A stretch of DNA of 44,614 nucleotides, taken from contig CAZOKH010000020.1 in NCBI GenBank assembly GCA_964580315.1, positions 1-44,614 on the forward strand, given 5' to 3'. Positions 1 to 7,923 of the stretch are shown here, piece by piece (the first letter of the stretch is position 1; each line of letters begins with the position of its first letter). The DNA is from CAZOKH01 sp964580315 (GTDB taxonomy: Bacteria; Chloroflexota; Anaerolineae; Anaerolineales; Anaerolineaceae). A program made the position numbers and the translations under genes. The notes under the pieces are model-generated. The model was not told where the DNA came from. It worked only from the letters and a program-made list of their open reading frames with translations, and did no database searches.

Positions 1-321
1 TTTTACGCCATTTGCAACTGCTGCACCTGCTGCTGCGGCGCCATGCAAGCCCAACGCAACGGCACACCCATGCTGGCATCCTCGGGTTATGCGGCCCAGG
101 TTAATGCCGATTTGTGCGCCGGGTGCGGAAGCTGCGTGGAAATTTGTCCCTTCGATGCGCTCACACTAGACCACAATATCGCCAGCGTGAATATGGAGCG
201 CTGCATGGGCTGCGGGGTTTGCGTGGGTCAATGCCCGGTGGGAGCCATTGCCCTGACGCTCGTTGAAAGCAAAGGCGCGCCGCTGGAGATTGAAACGCTT
301 ATGCAAGCGGCTGCCCGATAA
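1..321 (+). CDS. 4Fe-4S dicluster ferredoxin-like protein (5' truncated)
   Basis: Only the last 106 residues are visible; the frame is open from base 1, so the start lies upstream of the window. Two classical [4Fe-4S] motifs are present: CAGCGSCVEICP and CMGCGVCVGQCP, each CxxCxxCxxxCP. They imply a two-cluster electron carrier module, normally cytoplasmic. Just before them is an extra cysteine-dense stretch (CNCCTCCC), which suggests a larger iron-sulfur protein whose N-terminal part is outside the window. An internal ATG at 43 follows that cysteine stretch and is unlikely to be the true start. The 3' end overlaps the end of the convergent crcB by 23 bases. The specific redox partner cannot be told from this fragment. 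Confidence 0.85.
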   Translation, partial: FYAICNCCTCCCGAMQAQRNGTPMLASSGYAAQVNADLCAGCGSCVEICPFDALTLDHNIASVNMERCMGCGVCVGQCPVGAIALTLVESKGAPLEIETLMQAAAR

Positions 322-688
322 GCCCTCCCAGCCAGATGCCCAGGAACATGGCCAACCCGCCTGCCAGTGCACTGCCCAGCAGGTTGAACAACCCCAGGTG
401 AAATTGCCCGCTTGAAATGAGATTGACGCTTTCATAGGCATAGGTGGAAAAGGTGGTGTAAGAACCCAGGAAACCAACCACCACCAGGCTGCGCCAGCGC
501 GGGTCGATTCCCAGGTACTGCGTGAACAGGGTGAGAAATAATCCCAGTAAAAAGCTGCCTGTAATGTTGATCAAAAAAGTGCCGAAAGGGAAGCTGCCGC
601 CCCACTGGCGGGACGCCCAATCGCCCACCCAGTAGCGCGCATTGGCGCCCAACACGGCGCCGCACGAGATTAATGCCATTTTTTCCAT
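299..688 (-). CDS. crcB: Fluoride efflux channel CrcB/Fluc
   Basis: CrcB/Fluc proteins form small dimeric membrane channels that export fluoride. The product from ATG 688 is 129 residues, the usual length, with four hydrophobic segments. Family signatures are visible: GAVLGANARYWVG near the N terminus, the FGTFLINITGSFLLG helix, and GFLGSYTTFSTYAYE, which carries the Phe/Thr fluoride-pore residues. ATG 688 has a purine-rich GGAAAGG about 12 bases upstream; ATG 679 is an alternative. The reading frame is open further upstream, to 811, but that stretch lies inside the riboswitch and terminator and is not coding. Expression is almost certainly controlled by the fluoride riboswitch upstream. It is convergent with the ferredoxin-like gene. 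Confidence 0.93.
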   Translation of the reverse strand: MEKMALISCGAVLGANARYWVGDWASRQWGGSFPFGTFLINITGSFLLGLFLTLFTQYLGIDPRWRSLVVVGFLGSYTTFSTYAYESVNLISSGQFHLGLFNLLGSALAGGLAMFLGIWLGGLIGQPLA

Positions 689-731
689 GAAGCTGCGATG
701 CCTTTCCATAACGTTAATGTGTACCGGTAGT

Positions 732-766
732 AAAAAGCCTCTGTTTCCATACAGAGAAACAGAGGC
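732..766 (-). terminator. Riboswitch-controlled intrinsic terminator of crcB
   Basis: On the minus strand GCCTCTGTTTC (766-756) pairs perfectly with GAAACAGAGGC (747-737) and is followed by five Us (736-732). The 5' arm contains the GCCTC that the fluoride aptamer needs for its own long-range stem, so aptamer and terminator cannot form together. That is the layout of a transcriptional ON switch. Confidence 0.85.
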
Positions 767-817
767 CATCAGTCTGCAAAGACGGTTCGGAGAAATCCCG
801 GCGAGCCTCATCGCCAG
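761..817 (-). promoter_or_regulatory. Fluoride riboswitch (crcB motif) aptamer
   Basis: Read on the minus strand, the segment contains GGCGATGAGGCTCGCC (815-800), a short GTCT/AGAC stem, and CTGATGGCCTCT (772-761). These match the conserved parts of the crcB-motif aptamer: GGCGATG, a GAGGC/GCCTC closing stem and the UGAUGGCCUCU 3' element. It sits directly upstream of crcB and directly upstream of the terminator it competes with, which supports the call independently of sequence similarity. Confidence 0.92.
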
Positions 818-823
818 GAAGCG

Positions 824-829
824 ATTTTA
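824..829 (-). promoter_or_regulatory. Probable -10 box for the crcB riboswitch transcript
   Basis: TAAAAT on the minus strand (829-824) would place the transcription start about base 817, immediately before the aptamer. No convincing -35 box was seen. Confidence 0.4.
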
Positions 830-873
830 CATCATGCAGCAACTATTCGGAAGGGTATCCGTTTTTAGACACA

Positions 874-941
874 GGCGGTGCGCTGAAGTACACCCTACGT
901 TTTGGTAATTCATTTTTGAGTAGGATGCGCCTGGGCGCACC
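874..941. repeat. Dispersed GTAGGGTG/GGTGCGC repeat, degenerate copy
   Basis: GGCGGTGCGCTGAAGTACAC-CCTAC (874-898) is nearly identical to the right half of the complete element at 26856-26920. TAGGATGCGCCTGGGCGCACC (921-941) resembles the left half of the same element in the same orientation. The two halves are therefore in swapped order and look like remnants of more than one copy. Confidence 0.6.
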
Positions 942-967
942 ATTTTCCATCTTCTGAATGGCTATAT

Positions 968-1042
968 AACCGCTAAGTCGCCAAGATCGCAAAGTTATTT
1001 CTTTATTAATTTCTTCGCGACCTTCGCAGCTTTGCGGTAAAA
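968..1042. repeat. Imperfect palindromic intergenic repeat
   Basis: A GCTAAGTCGCCAAGATCGCAAAG arm is mirrored by CTTCGCGACCTTCGCAGC and TTTGCGG, separated by an AT-rich spacer. The sequence style is that of a common dispersed non-coding repeat. It lies between crcB and the minus-strand propeller gene and may terminate the latter. Confidence 0.5.
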
Positions 1043-1048
1043 CTCATA

Positions 1049-3373
1049 TTACGGCGCTGCTGACCAGCCGTCCACCGCGCCGTCCAACCACGGCAGCGAC
1101 ACTGCCTGGCAGGTTTCGGGATTAAGCAGGAAGATGTGATCTTCCGAGCCGGCGTATTGTTGAAGCATGGCATTTACCAGCAGCCAGCGGCTGTCGGGGC
1201 TCCATGCGCCGGCCAGCGCACCCATCGAGTTCAGGGCTGCCATCAGCCTTGGCTCGCTTCCATTCAGGTCCGTGATGTAAACGCCGTGGTTGGGCATGCC
1301 GAACACTTTCTCATGGTAAGCAATGCGCTGCCCATCGGGCGAGACGCGCACAAACCCGCCTTTGGCATTATCCATCACAAAAAGCTCTTGCAGCGCGCCG
1401 CTTTGCAGGTCAATTGTTTGCAGGTGCGCGCCATCGGCACCCTGGGTAGTCACAAACAGGCCGCTGCCGTCAGCCGTCCAGCCTGCCAGTTCGGTGTAAT
1501 CAGCCAGGCCGGGGACCGGCTGCAATTCCGAACCGTCCAACCGGGCAGTGTGGACGGTCGCGCCGCGCACGAACGCCAACTTCTCACCGTCCGGCGACCA
1601 CACCGGGTGATAATCACTGCCCTGCGACCACGGCAGCAGCACGTTACTGCCGTCATTTAAATCTGCCAGGTGCATGCCGTCGCGATAAACGTACGCCACA
1701 CGCATACCGTCGGGTGAAAGGGATCCCCAGCCGCCGGGCGCCACCCGGGTCTTGCCGCTGCCGTCCAGGTTGACCACGTACAGCGTGGGGAAGGTTTCGC
1801 CTTCCAGGGCTGGCCCTTCCACCAGCAGCCTGCCGCTCAAATCAGCCGGCAAGGGCGCAGCCGGTTCAGCCAGCATCTGTAGCACATTTTGCTCGGTCAG
1901 GCAGGGCTCGCCTACGGACTGCGGTTGTTCGGCTTCAACAGCCGGGGGTAAGTCCAACATCACCTGCCAGGGACCTTCCACCATGAAAGAAATATTTTGG
2001 ACCGAGAGATGGCGCACCCCTTCGGGTTTGTAATCAAAGTAAATGCCGCTGGTGATGCTGCCCTGGCTGTCGCCGCCCCCGCCGCCGCCCAGGCGCGCGC
2101 TGTGATTATCCAGGTCGATCACCGAGAAGTTGATCATTTGCTGAGGGTCGGCTTCAAAATGCAGCTCGAGTGAATAGGTGTTGTCGGCGCGGTGGGTGAG
2201 CACGGCATCCAGCAAGCGCACGGTGCGCCCTTCAATGGTCAGGTCGCGGTTCAACTGCCAGCTTTGGCCAGACTGCGGATTCTCGCCCAGGTCGATGTCG
2301 AAAGTCATTTGCACCGGCTTGTCCACGCTCACCGCCGGCAGGGTGAGGGTCAGCGGTCTGCCGCTGCCTTTGCCGCCGGTTTGCACCGCCCAGGAGAGTC
2401 GTTTCTGGGTGTAGAGGTCGCTGCTTTCATCGGGTGTAACCATCTCCAGCGGCAGGCGTTCGCCCGAGGGATCGGTCAATTCCATGAAGTAGGGCGAAAA
2501 GCCGATCATGGCTGTTCCTTCGTGCTGCCAGGTCAGGCTGCCTTGCAGCACATAGCCGCTGTCCAATTCCACCACGCTGTCCACGCTCAGGGCAATGCCA
2601 AGCGGGTTTTCGCCCGGGGTTGTGACGGCAGGCAGCGGCGTTTCCACCGGGGCCGGGGTTCCGCCGGGTAATTCCATCACCGGCAGCACGGTCAATTCGG
2701 GCGGGGCCGGCACCAGGTGCAGGGGAATTTCCCAGTTCTCGGGCGCCATGCCGGGCAAAGTTTCATGAATGCACGGGATAACCAGGCTGAAATTGTTGAT
2801 GTCGGCGGGAATCGGTTCAAATTCGAAACGAGTCTGATAACCGCTGCCCCAACCTTCGCCTTCGCCTGATGTCATGCGCAATTCAGCGCCGTTGGGCAAA
2901 CGTAAAAACTCATTTTCGACGCAGCCAATCACATCTTCCGAGGTGGGGCGGTGGCGCTGTTCCAGCCCTTCCAGGGTGAACACCAGCACAGTGTGCTGCG
3001 CATCGGCCACGCCCTGGTCAATGGTGACGGTAAATCCGTCGCGCTGCTGCGGCTCGGGAATTTCAACCACGCGCAGCGGAGCGTCGGTTTGCACATAACC
3101 CACACCGGGAATATATCCCAGCAGCGCGCGCACGGCTGCCAGCACGCGCTGCGGCCCAATCAGCAGCACAGTAATCGTCAACGCCAGCAGCACCAGCGCC
3201 GCCGTCCACAGCGGGCGCAGGCGCAAAGACGGTGTAGTGCGAACAGGCTGCCGGTTAGCCTGCACATCCAACTGCGCGCGCAGGCTGGCTACAAATTGCG
3301 GCGAAGCCGCTGGCGCGCTCAATGCCGCCGCCATTTCTTCTTCAAATTGCGCTGAGAGAATGGAATCAGTCAT
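1049..3373 (-). CDS. Membrane-anchored beta-propeller (PD40/TolB-like) protein, putative sigma-factor partner 1
   Basis: 774 residues from ATG 3373. That start overlaps the sigma factor stop by 8 bases, so I prefer it to the longer frame from 3442, which would run into the sigma gene. Visible layout: a short cytoplasmic N terminus (1-54), one membrane helix (about 55-73), a conserved LLGYIPGVGYV segment (84-94), an outside beta-rich region, then C-terminal propeller blades marked by SLSPDG, WSPDG, VSPDG and WSPDS motifs. Cysteines at conserved places (DVIGC, VIPC, PCLTE and the C-terminal ETCQ) match those in the paralogue at 5506-7806, suggesting disulfides outside the cell. There is no HxxxCxxC zinc anti-sigma motif. 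By position it is probably the membrane partner or anti-sigma of the co-transcribed ECF factor; that role is inferred. Confidence 0.8.
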   Translation of the reverse strand: MTDSILSAQFEEEMAAALSAPAASPQFVASLRAQLDVQANRQPVRTTPSLRLRPLWTAALVLLALTITVLLIGPQRVLAAVRALLGYIPGVGYVQTDAPLRVVEIPEPQQRDGFTVTIDQGVADAQHTVLVFTLEGLEQRHRPTSEDVIGCVENEFLRLPNGAELRMTSGEGEGWGSGYQTRFEFEPIPADINNFSLVIPCIHETLPGMAPENWEIPLHLVPAPPELTVLPVMELPGGTPAPVETPLPAVTTPGENPLGIALSVDSVVELDSGYVLQGSLTWQHEGTAMIGFSPYFMELTDPSGERLPLEMVTPDESSDLYTQKRLSWAVQTGGKGSGRPLTLTLPAVSVDKPVQMTFDIDLGENPQSGQSWQLNRDLTIEGRTVRLLDAVLTHRADNTYSLELHFEADPQQMINFSVIDLDNHSARLGGGGGGDSQGSITSGIYFDYKPEGVRHLSVQNISFMVEGPWQVMLDLPPAVEAEQPQSVGEPCLTEQNVLQMLAEPAAPLPADLSGRLLVEGPALEGETFPTLYVVNLDGSGKTRVAPGGWGSLSPDGMRVAYVYRDGMHLADLNDGSNVLLPWSQGSDYHPVWSPDGEKLAFVRGATVHTARLDGSELQPVPGLADYTELAGWTADGSGLFVTTQGADGAHLQTIDLQSGALQELFVMDNAKGGFVRVSPDGQRIAYHEKVFGMPNHGVYITDLNGSEPRLMAALNSMGALAGAWSPDSRWLLVNAMLQQYAGSEDHIFLLNPETCQAVSLPWLDGAVDGWSAAP

Positions 3374-3938
3374 GAGACACCTCCATCTGGTTCTGCATGC
3401 GAGCCAGCAAGCGGTAAACAGCTTTTTTAACCGCATCTTCACTGCGCCCCAACAGAACAGCTATTTCGCTAAAACACAACCCGGCGGTAAAACGCAGCCG
3501 CAAGAGTTCCTGGTCGTCTTCGGGCAATTGCGCCACCAGTTGGCGCAGCGCCTGAATTCGCTCGGTTTCAATCACTTGCTGCAGCGGGTCATCGAAATTA
3601 CCGGGCAGGTTTTCATCAGGCACGCTGCTCAAGGTGCGCGCTGCGCGCCAGTGATCGACCAGCCTGCTGCGGGCAATGCTAAACAACCAGGCAGCAAAAT
3701 GCCCGTTATGCCGGTAACGCGGAAAGGCTTCCAGCGCTTTGAGAAAGGTTTGTGATGTGAGGTCTTCAGCTTCTTGCAGGTTACCCAGCCGGCTAAACAG
3801 GTAACGGTACACCGGCTGCACATAACGGTCGTACAGGCGGTTGAACTGGCGCGGGTCGCGCTGCGCAGCCGTGATCTGCTGCGCCTCATCGTCCCACAGC
3901 GCATTTGGAACGCTTGTTTGAAGGGATGAATGGCTCAT
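3366..3938 (-). CDS. ECF-type RNA polymerase sigma factor 1
   Basis: 190 residues with a sigma region 2 (about 33-105; RLYDRYVQPVYRYLFSRLG, AEDLTSQTFLKA, FAAWLFSIARSRLVDHWR) and a sigma region 4 helix-turn-helix (about 132-182; LPEDDQELLRLRF, FSEIAVLLGRSEDAVKKAVYR). Region 3 is missing, as is normal for the extracytoplasmic-function group. ATG 3938 has a good AAAGGAA ribosome site. It is the first gene of a two-gene minus-strand operon whose second member is a membrane propeller protein, the usual arrangement for a sigma factor held by a membrane partner. The target genes are unknown. Confidence 0.93.
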   Translation of the reverse strand: MSHSSLQTSVPNALWDDEAQQITAAQRDPRQFNRLYDRYVQPVYRYLFSRLGNLQEAEDLTSQTFLKALEAFPRYRHNGHFAAWLFSIARSRLVDHWRAARTLSSVPDENLPGNFDDPLQQVIETERIQALRQLVAQLPEDDQELLRLRFTAGLCFSEIAVLLGRSEDAVKKAVYRLLARMQNQMEVSHD

Positions 3939-4128
3939 AGAGTTCCTTTCGCCACGAGAATACAGGATTGATCAAACCTGTACTTTAAACGCAGGAACTG
4001 AGAAAAAAGGACACTTGGTTTTTTAAAAAGGAGTGCGAATCAGTTCCCGGAGAGAGCTGAATGATGCATCCATAATGCAGCATCACAGTTATACTATTAA
4101 TCATCACAGGTGTTATGGGGTTTTGTCT

Positions 4129-4845
4129 TTGAATAGCTTTGCAATTCTCATAGGCGCAGGGGCAGCGCTGGGACTGTGGCAGATTGCTCAAAATGCGCCC
4201 ACGCACGAAGTGGACAACCGGCTGCGCATCGGCTGGCTGATGTTGTTGTGCACACTGCTGGGGGCGCGGCTATTCTATGTGTTATTCCACCTGGATTACT
4301 TTATCCAACATCCGCTGCTTGTTCTGGCGGTGTGGCAGGGCGGGTTGTCGTGGCTGGGGGCGCTGACCGGGGCGGCCGCAGCGCTGCTGCTGGCGGCGCG
4401 CGCCTGGCGCCATCCGTTGACCGAACTGGCTGATGTGATGATGCCCCTTCTGCCGCCCATGATCATTGCCGCCTGGCTGGGCTGCTGGCAAACCGGCTGT
4501 GCCTACGGCGCACTGGCGCCGCCCGGCGCCTGGTGGGCGGCGCCCTGCCGCGACGAAGCCGGAAACATCCTGCTGCGCTTTCCATTGCAGCCAACGGCAG
4601 CTTTCCTGCTGTTATTGTTCTATGCCTGGCTGGAAAACCGCTTTAAAAACCCACTGCCGTCGGGCAGCCGCATGCTGCTGGCGGTGCTGGGGTTGGCGCT
4701 GGTAATGCTGGCGGCATCATTTTTGCGCGACGAGCCGGCGCAGCAGTGGCTGGATATGCGCCGCGACTTTTGGGAAGCTCTGCTGGTGGCGCTGCTTTGC
4801 CTGGCGGGCCTGGGGGCATTAAAATTTAATCCTGATAAACGCTAA
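4129..4845 (+). CDS. Prolipoprotein diacylglyceryl transferase (Lgt)-like membrane protein, divergent
   Basis: A polytopic membrane protein with the Lgt outline: GARLFYVLFHLDYFIQHP, then WQGGLSWLGALTGA, then LGCWQTGCAYG, then PLQPTA. Those segments align with the family's GARL, GGLSFHGG, GR-GC---GCCYG and hPtQLYE regions. Two residues essential in Lgt appear changed: the His of GGLSFHG is Leu, and the Arg of the GR-G-C block is Trp. Catalysis of the normal lipoprotein reaction is therefore doubtful. I chose TTG 4129, which starts right at the first helix; ATG 4075 and GTG 4033 are alternatives. A TATACT box at 4090-4095 would fit the TTG start. The gene sits alone between two divergent sigma/propeller operons. 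Confidence 0.75.
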   Translation: MNSFAILIGAGAALGLWQIAQNAPTHEVDNRLRIGWLMLLCTLLGARLFYVLFHLDYFIQHPLLVLAVWQGGLSWLGALTGAAAALLLAARAWRHPLTELADVMMPLLPPMIIAAWLGCWQTGCAYGALAPPGAWWAAPCRDEAGNILLRFPLQPTAAFLLLLFYAWLENRFKNPLPSGSRMLLAVLGLALVMLAASFLRDEPAQQWLDMRRDFWEALLVALLCLAGLGALKFNPDKR

Positions 4846-4951
4846 CGACGAAAAACGCAAAATACTCGATCAATAATTTCAATTCAGCCCAACCTTTTTG
4901 AAACTGACGCTGTATATAGGATGATGAGATCTCAAAACATTGGAACTGTAT

Positions 4952-5509
4952 ATGGATGATAGTTTGGCTGTTCACCGCCTGAAGAAAGGTGATATGGGTG
5001 GGTTGGAAATCCTCATTGCTCGCTATCAAGCCAGGGCTGTGCGGACGGCGTTTCTAATCACGCACGATCAGTCGCTGGCAGAGGATGTGGTGCAAGAGAC
5101 TTTTATTCGCATCTACCATCGCATTCGCTTTTATGATGAGATGCGTCCATTTGAACCCTATTTACTGCGCAGTGTGGTGCACACTGCCCTGAATGTGATG
5201 GAAAAGACAGCGCACTGGACCTCATTGGATGAAGAGGTTGAGCCAAATGCCGTGGCAAATTTGTTGCAAAGGGCAGCCGCCACCGAAGATATGGTGGAAT
5301 TCGCCCAGTTGAAGGAAGAAATATATGCGGCATTGGGCAAACTCTCTCCACGGCAGCGCCAGGTCATTGTGCAGCGCTATTATCTGGAAATGAGCGAAAA
5401 AGAAATGGCTGAAGAACTATCGGTTGCGCCCGGCACGATCAAATGGCTGCTCAACGGCGCCCGCCAGCGATTGCGTATGCTCATTGGAATGGAGGGTAAC
5501 AAGCGATGA
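4952..5509 (+). CDS. ECF-type RNA polymerase sigma factor 2
   Basis: 185 residues from ATG 4952, which has GGAA about 9 bases upstream; ATG 4940 in frame is an alternative. Region 2 is seen in LEILIARYQARAVRTAFLI and SLAEDVVQETFIRIYHRIRF, and region 4 in LSPRQRQVIVQRYYLEMSEKE followed by EELSVAPGTIKWLLNGARQ. It is only distantly similar to the sigma factor at 3366-3938, although their partner proteins are clear paralogues. The stop overlaps the partner's start as ATGA, so the two are translated together. Regulon unknown; the context predicts response to an envelope or extracellular signal sensed by the partner. Confidence 0.92.
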   Translation: MDDSLAVHRLKKGDMGGLEILIARYQARAVRTAFLITHDQSLAEDVVQETFIRIYHRIRFYDEMRPFEPYLLRSVVHTALNVMEKTAHWTSLDEEVEPNAVANLLQRAAATEDMVEFAQLKEEIYAALGKLSPRQRQVIVQRYYLEMSEKEMAEELSVAPGTIKWLLNGARQRLRMLIGMEGNKR

Positions 5510-7806
5510 AATTGATGACCCCCCACCAGATATTGGATGAAATTGCACAGGAACACACCCCGCGGCACATTCACCTTTCTAACGGCATTCTGTCGAAAAT
5601 TAGAAAGGAAAAACAAAAAACGATGAACACCCGCCGAATAGCCATTGGATTTTTGGTGTTGGCTGCCTTGCTGGTTGTTTTATTGAACAATCCCACCGTG
5701 GCGCGCGCCATCCAGCGCCTGCTGGGCTATGTGCCCGGTGTGGGGATGGTTGAACAAAGCGCTGCGCTGCGCATGCTGGAAAACCCGGTTGAGATGAAAC
5801 GCGGCGACACTGTGGTGAAGGTGACGCAAGCAGTGCTCGATTCTGAGCACACCCTTGTTGAAATTCAAGTAGAAAACCTGCCCGCGCCCTCATCCCCACA
5901 AACGGCGCAGCCAGACAAGATGTGTCATCAATATCCCCAACTGCGCCTGAAAGATGGAACCACACTGCTGGGAAAATCCAACGCGGCAGATTACTGGATG
6001 AGCGGTTACCGGCGCGCAATGGCTTTTCCGGCGCTCCCACTTTCAGAAGATTCAGCCGTGCTGGTGATTCCCTGCCTGGAAGGAAGCTATCCTGAAGCAA
6101 ATGAACCGGCATGGGAAATCCCCATACAGTTCGTGGCCGCCCCGCCGGACATAACCGTCTTCCCATTGATCGACCTTCCCACGCCCACGACCGCGCCCAC
6201 CGGCACACCGGCGCAACAGGCCACAGCGCAGCAAAGCGCCCGCATCCCTGCCGCTGATGAACTTTCACTGACCCTGAGCAAGTACATTCAAACCGACAAC
6301 GGCATTATTCTGGCCGGTGGACTGCAAACAACATCGACTGATTTCCACATCAGCTTCGTCGATCCGAGTGCCATTCATTTGCACGATGCCGCCGGGCAGG
6401 AAATTCCCCTGGAGGAAGATTACTCCCTCATCGACTCATTGAGCGATGAAATGCTCGGCATTACACTGCCCATCATCGTGCGCAGCGCGGGCAGCTTTAC
6501 CCCCGGAAAAGCCACCCTGACGGTTGATTCAGCCTGGATGGATGTGAACGTCAACGGGGTTGCCTTTGATTTTGACCCAGGCGAAAATCCGCAGCCCAAC
6601 CAGACCTGGCAGCTTGATCAGGTGGTGGAAATTGCCGGTTACACCATTCGCTTTACCACCGCGCAAATGGCCCCAAACGGCAGCGGTCTGAATTTCCAGT
6701 ATGAAGCGCCCGATACTGTCGACGGTGTCGTCGTCATGGACCCAGATCACAAGATTTTGGGCGGCGGCGGCGGCCCGGGAAGCACGGGGTTCACCTATGC
6801 CGGTGAATTTCCACAGGGAGTTCTCCATCTAACCGTTACCGGTTTGTCGGTGAACATCACAGGCGGATGGCAAACAACTGTTGAACTGCCAGAGATGGCC
6901 AACCCAACCCCGCAGGCAGATTTGCCCGCAGCCTGTTTGACACAGGCTGCCTGGCGCAGCGCCTTGCAATCTTCCAACGGCGCCATCCCGGCGGGCTTGG
7001 GCGGAACCCTGGCAATCAGCGAAACCCTGGAACCCGATTTCTATTACTGGGTATTGATCGCAAAACTGGATGGAAGTGAACCCAGGAAGATCAGCATGGG
7101 CGACAGCCCTTCGCTTTCCCCTGATAACAACCGGATCATTTATTCCGACCAAACAGGGTTGCAGTTGTACGATCTTGCATCGGATACACAAACCACCCTG
7201 GCGGGCACCACGCGGCGCGACCGCGGCGCGCTGTGGTCACCCGACGGAAGTCAAATTGCCTTCACCCGCGGCCCCGCCTCAGGGTTGATCGGCGCCCCCG
7301 GGCCTTACAGTATCATCCTGGCCAACCCCGACGGCTCTAACCAACTGCCGCTGGTGGAAAACAGCGACGCCAACACCGCCCAGGCCTGGCTGCCCGACGG
7401 ACAAAACCTGGTTTACACGGTCAAAGGCCCTGCAGGTTCAGCCGTGCGCATCATCAACATTCTTAGCGGCGAAGTAACCCCGCTGTTTACCATCCAGTAC
7501 GTCAACGCCGGAGTGTCGGTGTCGCCGGACGGCAAACGGGTTGCCTACGAAGAAATGCTGCCTGGCGACCGCTACGCCATTTATGTGTCCAACCTGGACG
7601 GGACAGACGCGCGTTTGATCGTCGACTCCCATCCCATTATTGCCACGGTGCCGCAGTGGAGCCCTGACGGGCGCTGGCTGATCGTCAGCGTGCATGACAC
7701 CAGCGTGTCGGAGAATCACTCAATCTTGACGTTGATAGAACTGGATACCTGCCAGATCATTCCGCTGCTGAATCGAAACGGCTATGTATCCACCTGGAAC
7801 CCATGA
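5506..7806 (+). CDS. Membrane-anchored beta-propeller (PD40/TolB-like) protein, putative sigma-factor partner 2
   Basis: 766 residues; the ATG overlaps the sigma stop (ATGA). Basic cytoplasmic N terminus (KIRKEKQK, NTRR), one membrane helix (about 44-60), then LLGYVPGVGMV (72-82) and a conserved outside region with a GGGGG-rich loop, followed by five propeller-type motifs (SLSPDN, WSPDGS, WLPDGQ, VSPDGK, WSPDGR) and a C-terminal DTCQ. A Thr/Pro-rich linker (PTPTTAPTGTP) separates two of the outside domains. Order of domains, cysteine positions and many blocks (ENPQ-NQTWQL, ILGGGGG, VIPCLEG) match the protein at 1049-3373, so the pair arose by duplication. A sensor or anti-sigma role is inferred from gene order; I see no zinc anti-sigma motif. 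Confidence 0.8.
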   Translation: MKLMTPHQILDEIAQEHTPRHIHLSNGILSKIRKEKQKTMNTRRIAIGFLVLAALLVVLLNNPTVARAIQRLLGYVPGVGMVEQSAALRMLENPVEMKRGDTVVKVTQAVLDSEHTLVEIQVENLPAPSSPQTAQPDKMCHQYPQLRLKDGTTLLGKSNAADYWMSGYRRAMAFPALPLSEDSAVLVIPCLEGSYPEANEPAWEIPIQFVAAPPDITVFPLIDLPTPTTAPTGTPAQQATAQQSARIPAADELSLTLSKYIQTDNGIILAGGLQTTSTDFHISFVDPSAIHLHDAAGQEIPLEEDYSLIDSLSDEMLGITLPIIVRSAGSFTPGKATLTVDSAWMDVNVNGVAFDFDPGENPQPNQTWQLDQVVEIAGYTIRFTTAQMAPNGSGLNFQYEAPDTVDGVVVMDPDHKILGGGGGPGSTGFTYAGEFPQGVLHLTVTGLSVNITGGWQTTVELPEMANPTPQADLPAACLTQAAWRSALQSSNGAIPAGLGGTLAISETLEPDFYYWVLIAKLDGSEPRKISMGDSPSLSPDNNRIIYSDQTGLQLYDLASDTQTTLAGTTRRDRGALWSPDGSQIAFTRGPASGLIGAPGPYSIILANPDGSNQLPLVENSDANTAQAWLPDGQNLVYTVKGPAGSAVRIINILSGEVTPLFTIQYVNAGVSVSPDGKRVAYEEMLPGDRYAIYVSNLDGTDARLIVDSHPIIATVPQWSPDGRWLIVSVHDTSVSENHSILTLIELDTCQIIPLLNRNGYVSTWNP

Positions 7807-7828
7807 AAAAGCCGGTTGGGTTTAATCC

Positions 7829-7856
7829 TTTACGCCTACCGGGAATGTGATATAAT
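7829..7856 (+). promoter_or_regulatory. rplS promoter
   Basis: TTTACG (7829-7834), a 16-base spacer, and a perfect TATAAT (7851-7856) preceded by TGA, an extended -10 element. The transcript would carry a leader of about 60 bases containing a weak GCGGGA/TCCCGT hairpin before the GAGGTTAGGA ribosome site. Confidence 0.75.
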
Positions 7857-7923
7857 GCGACTTCGCATTGTGAGATATTATTTCTCGTGACATAAGCGGG
7901 AATCCCGTTTTGAGGTTAGGAAC

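Noticed and set aside
689..811. N-terminal extension of crcB to an upstream start at 811
   Set aside because: The stretch is the riboswitch 3' part and terminator; CrcB homologues begin near the residue encoded at 688.
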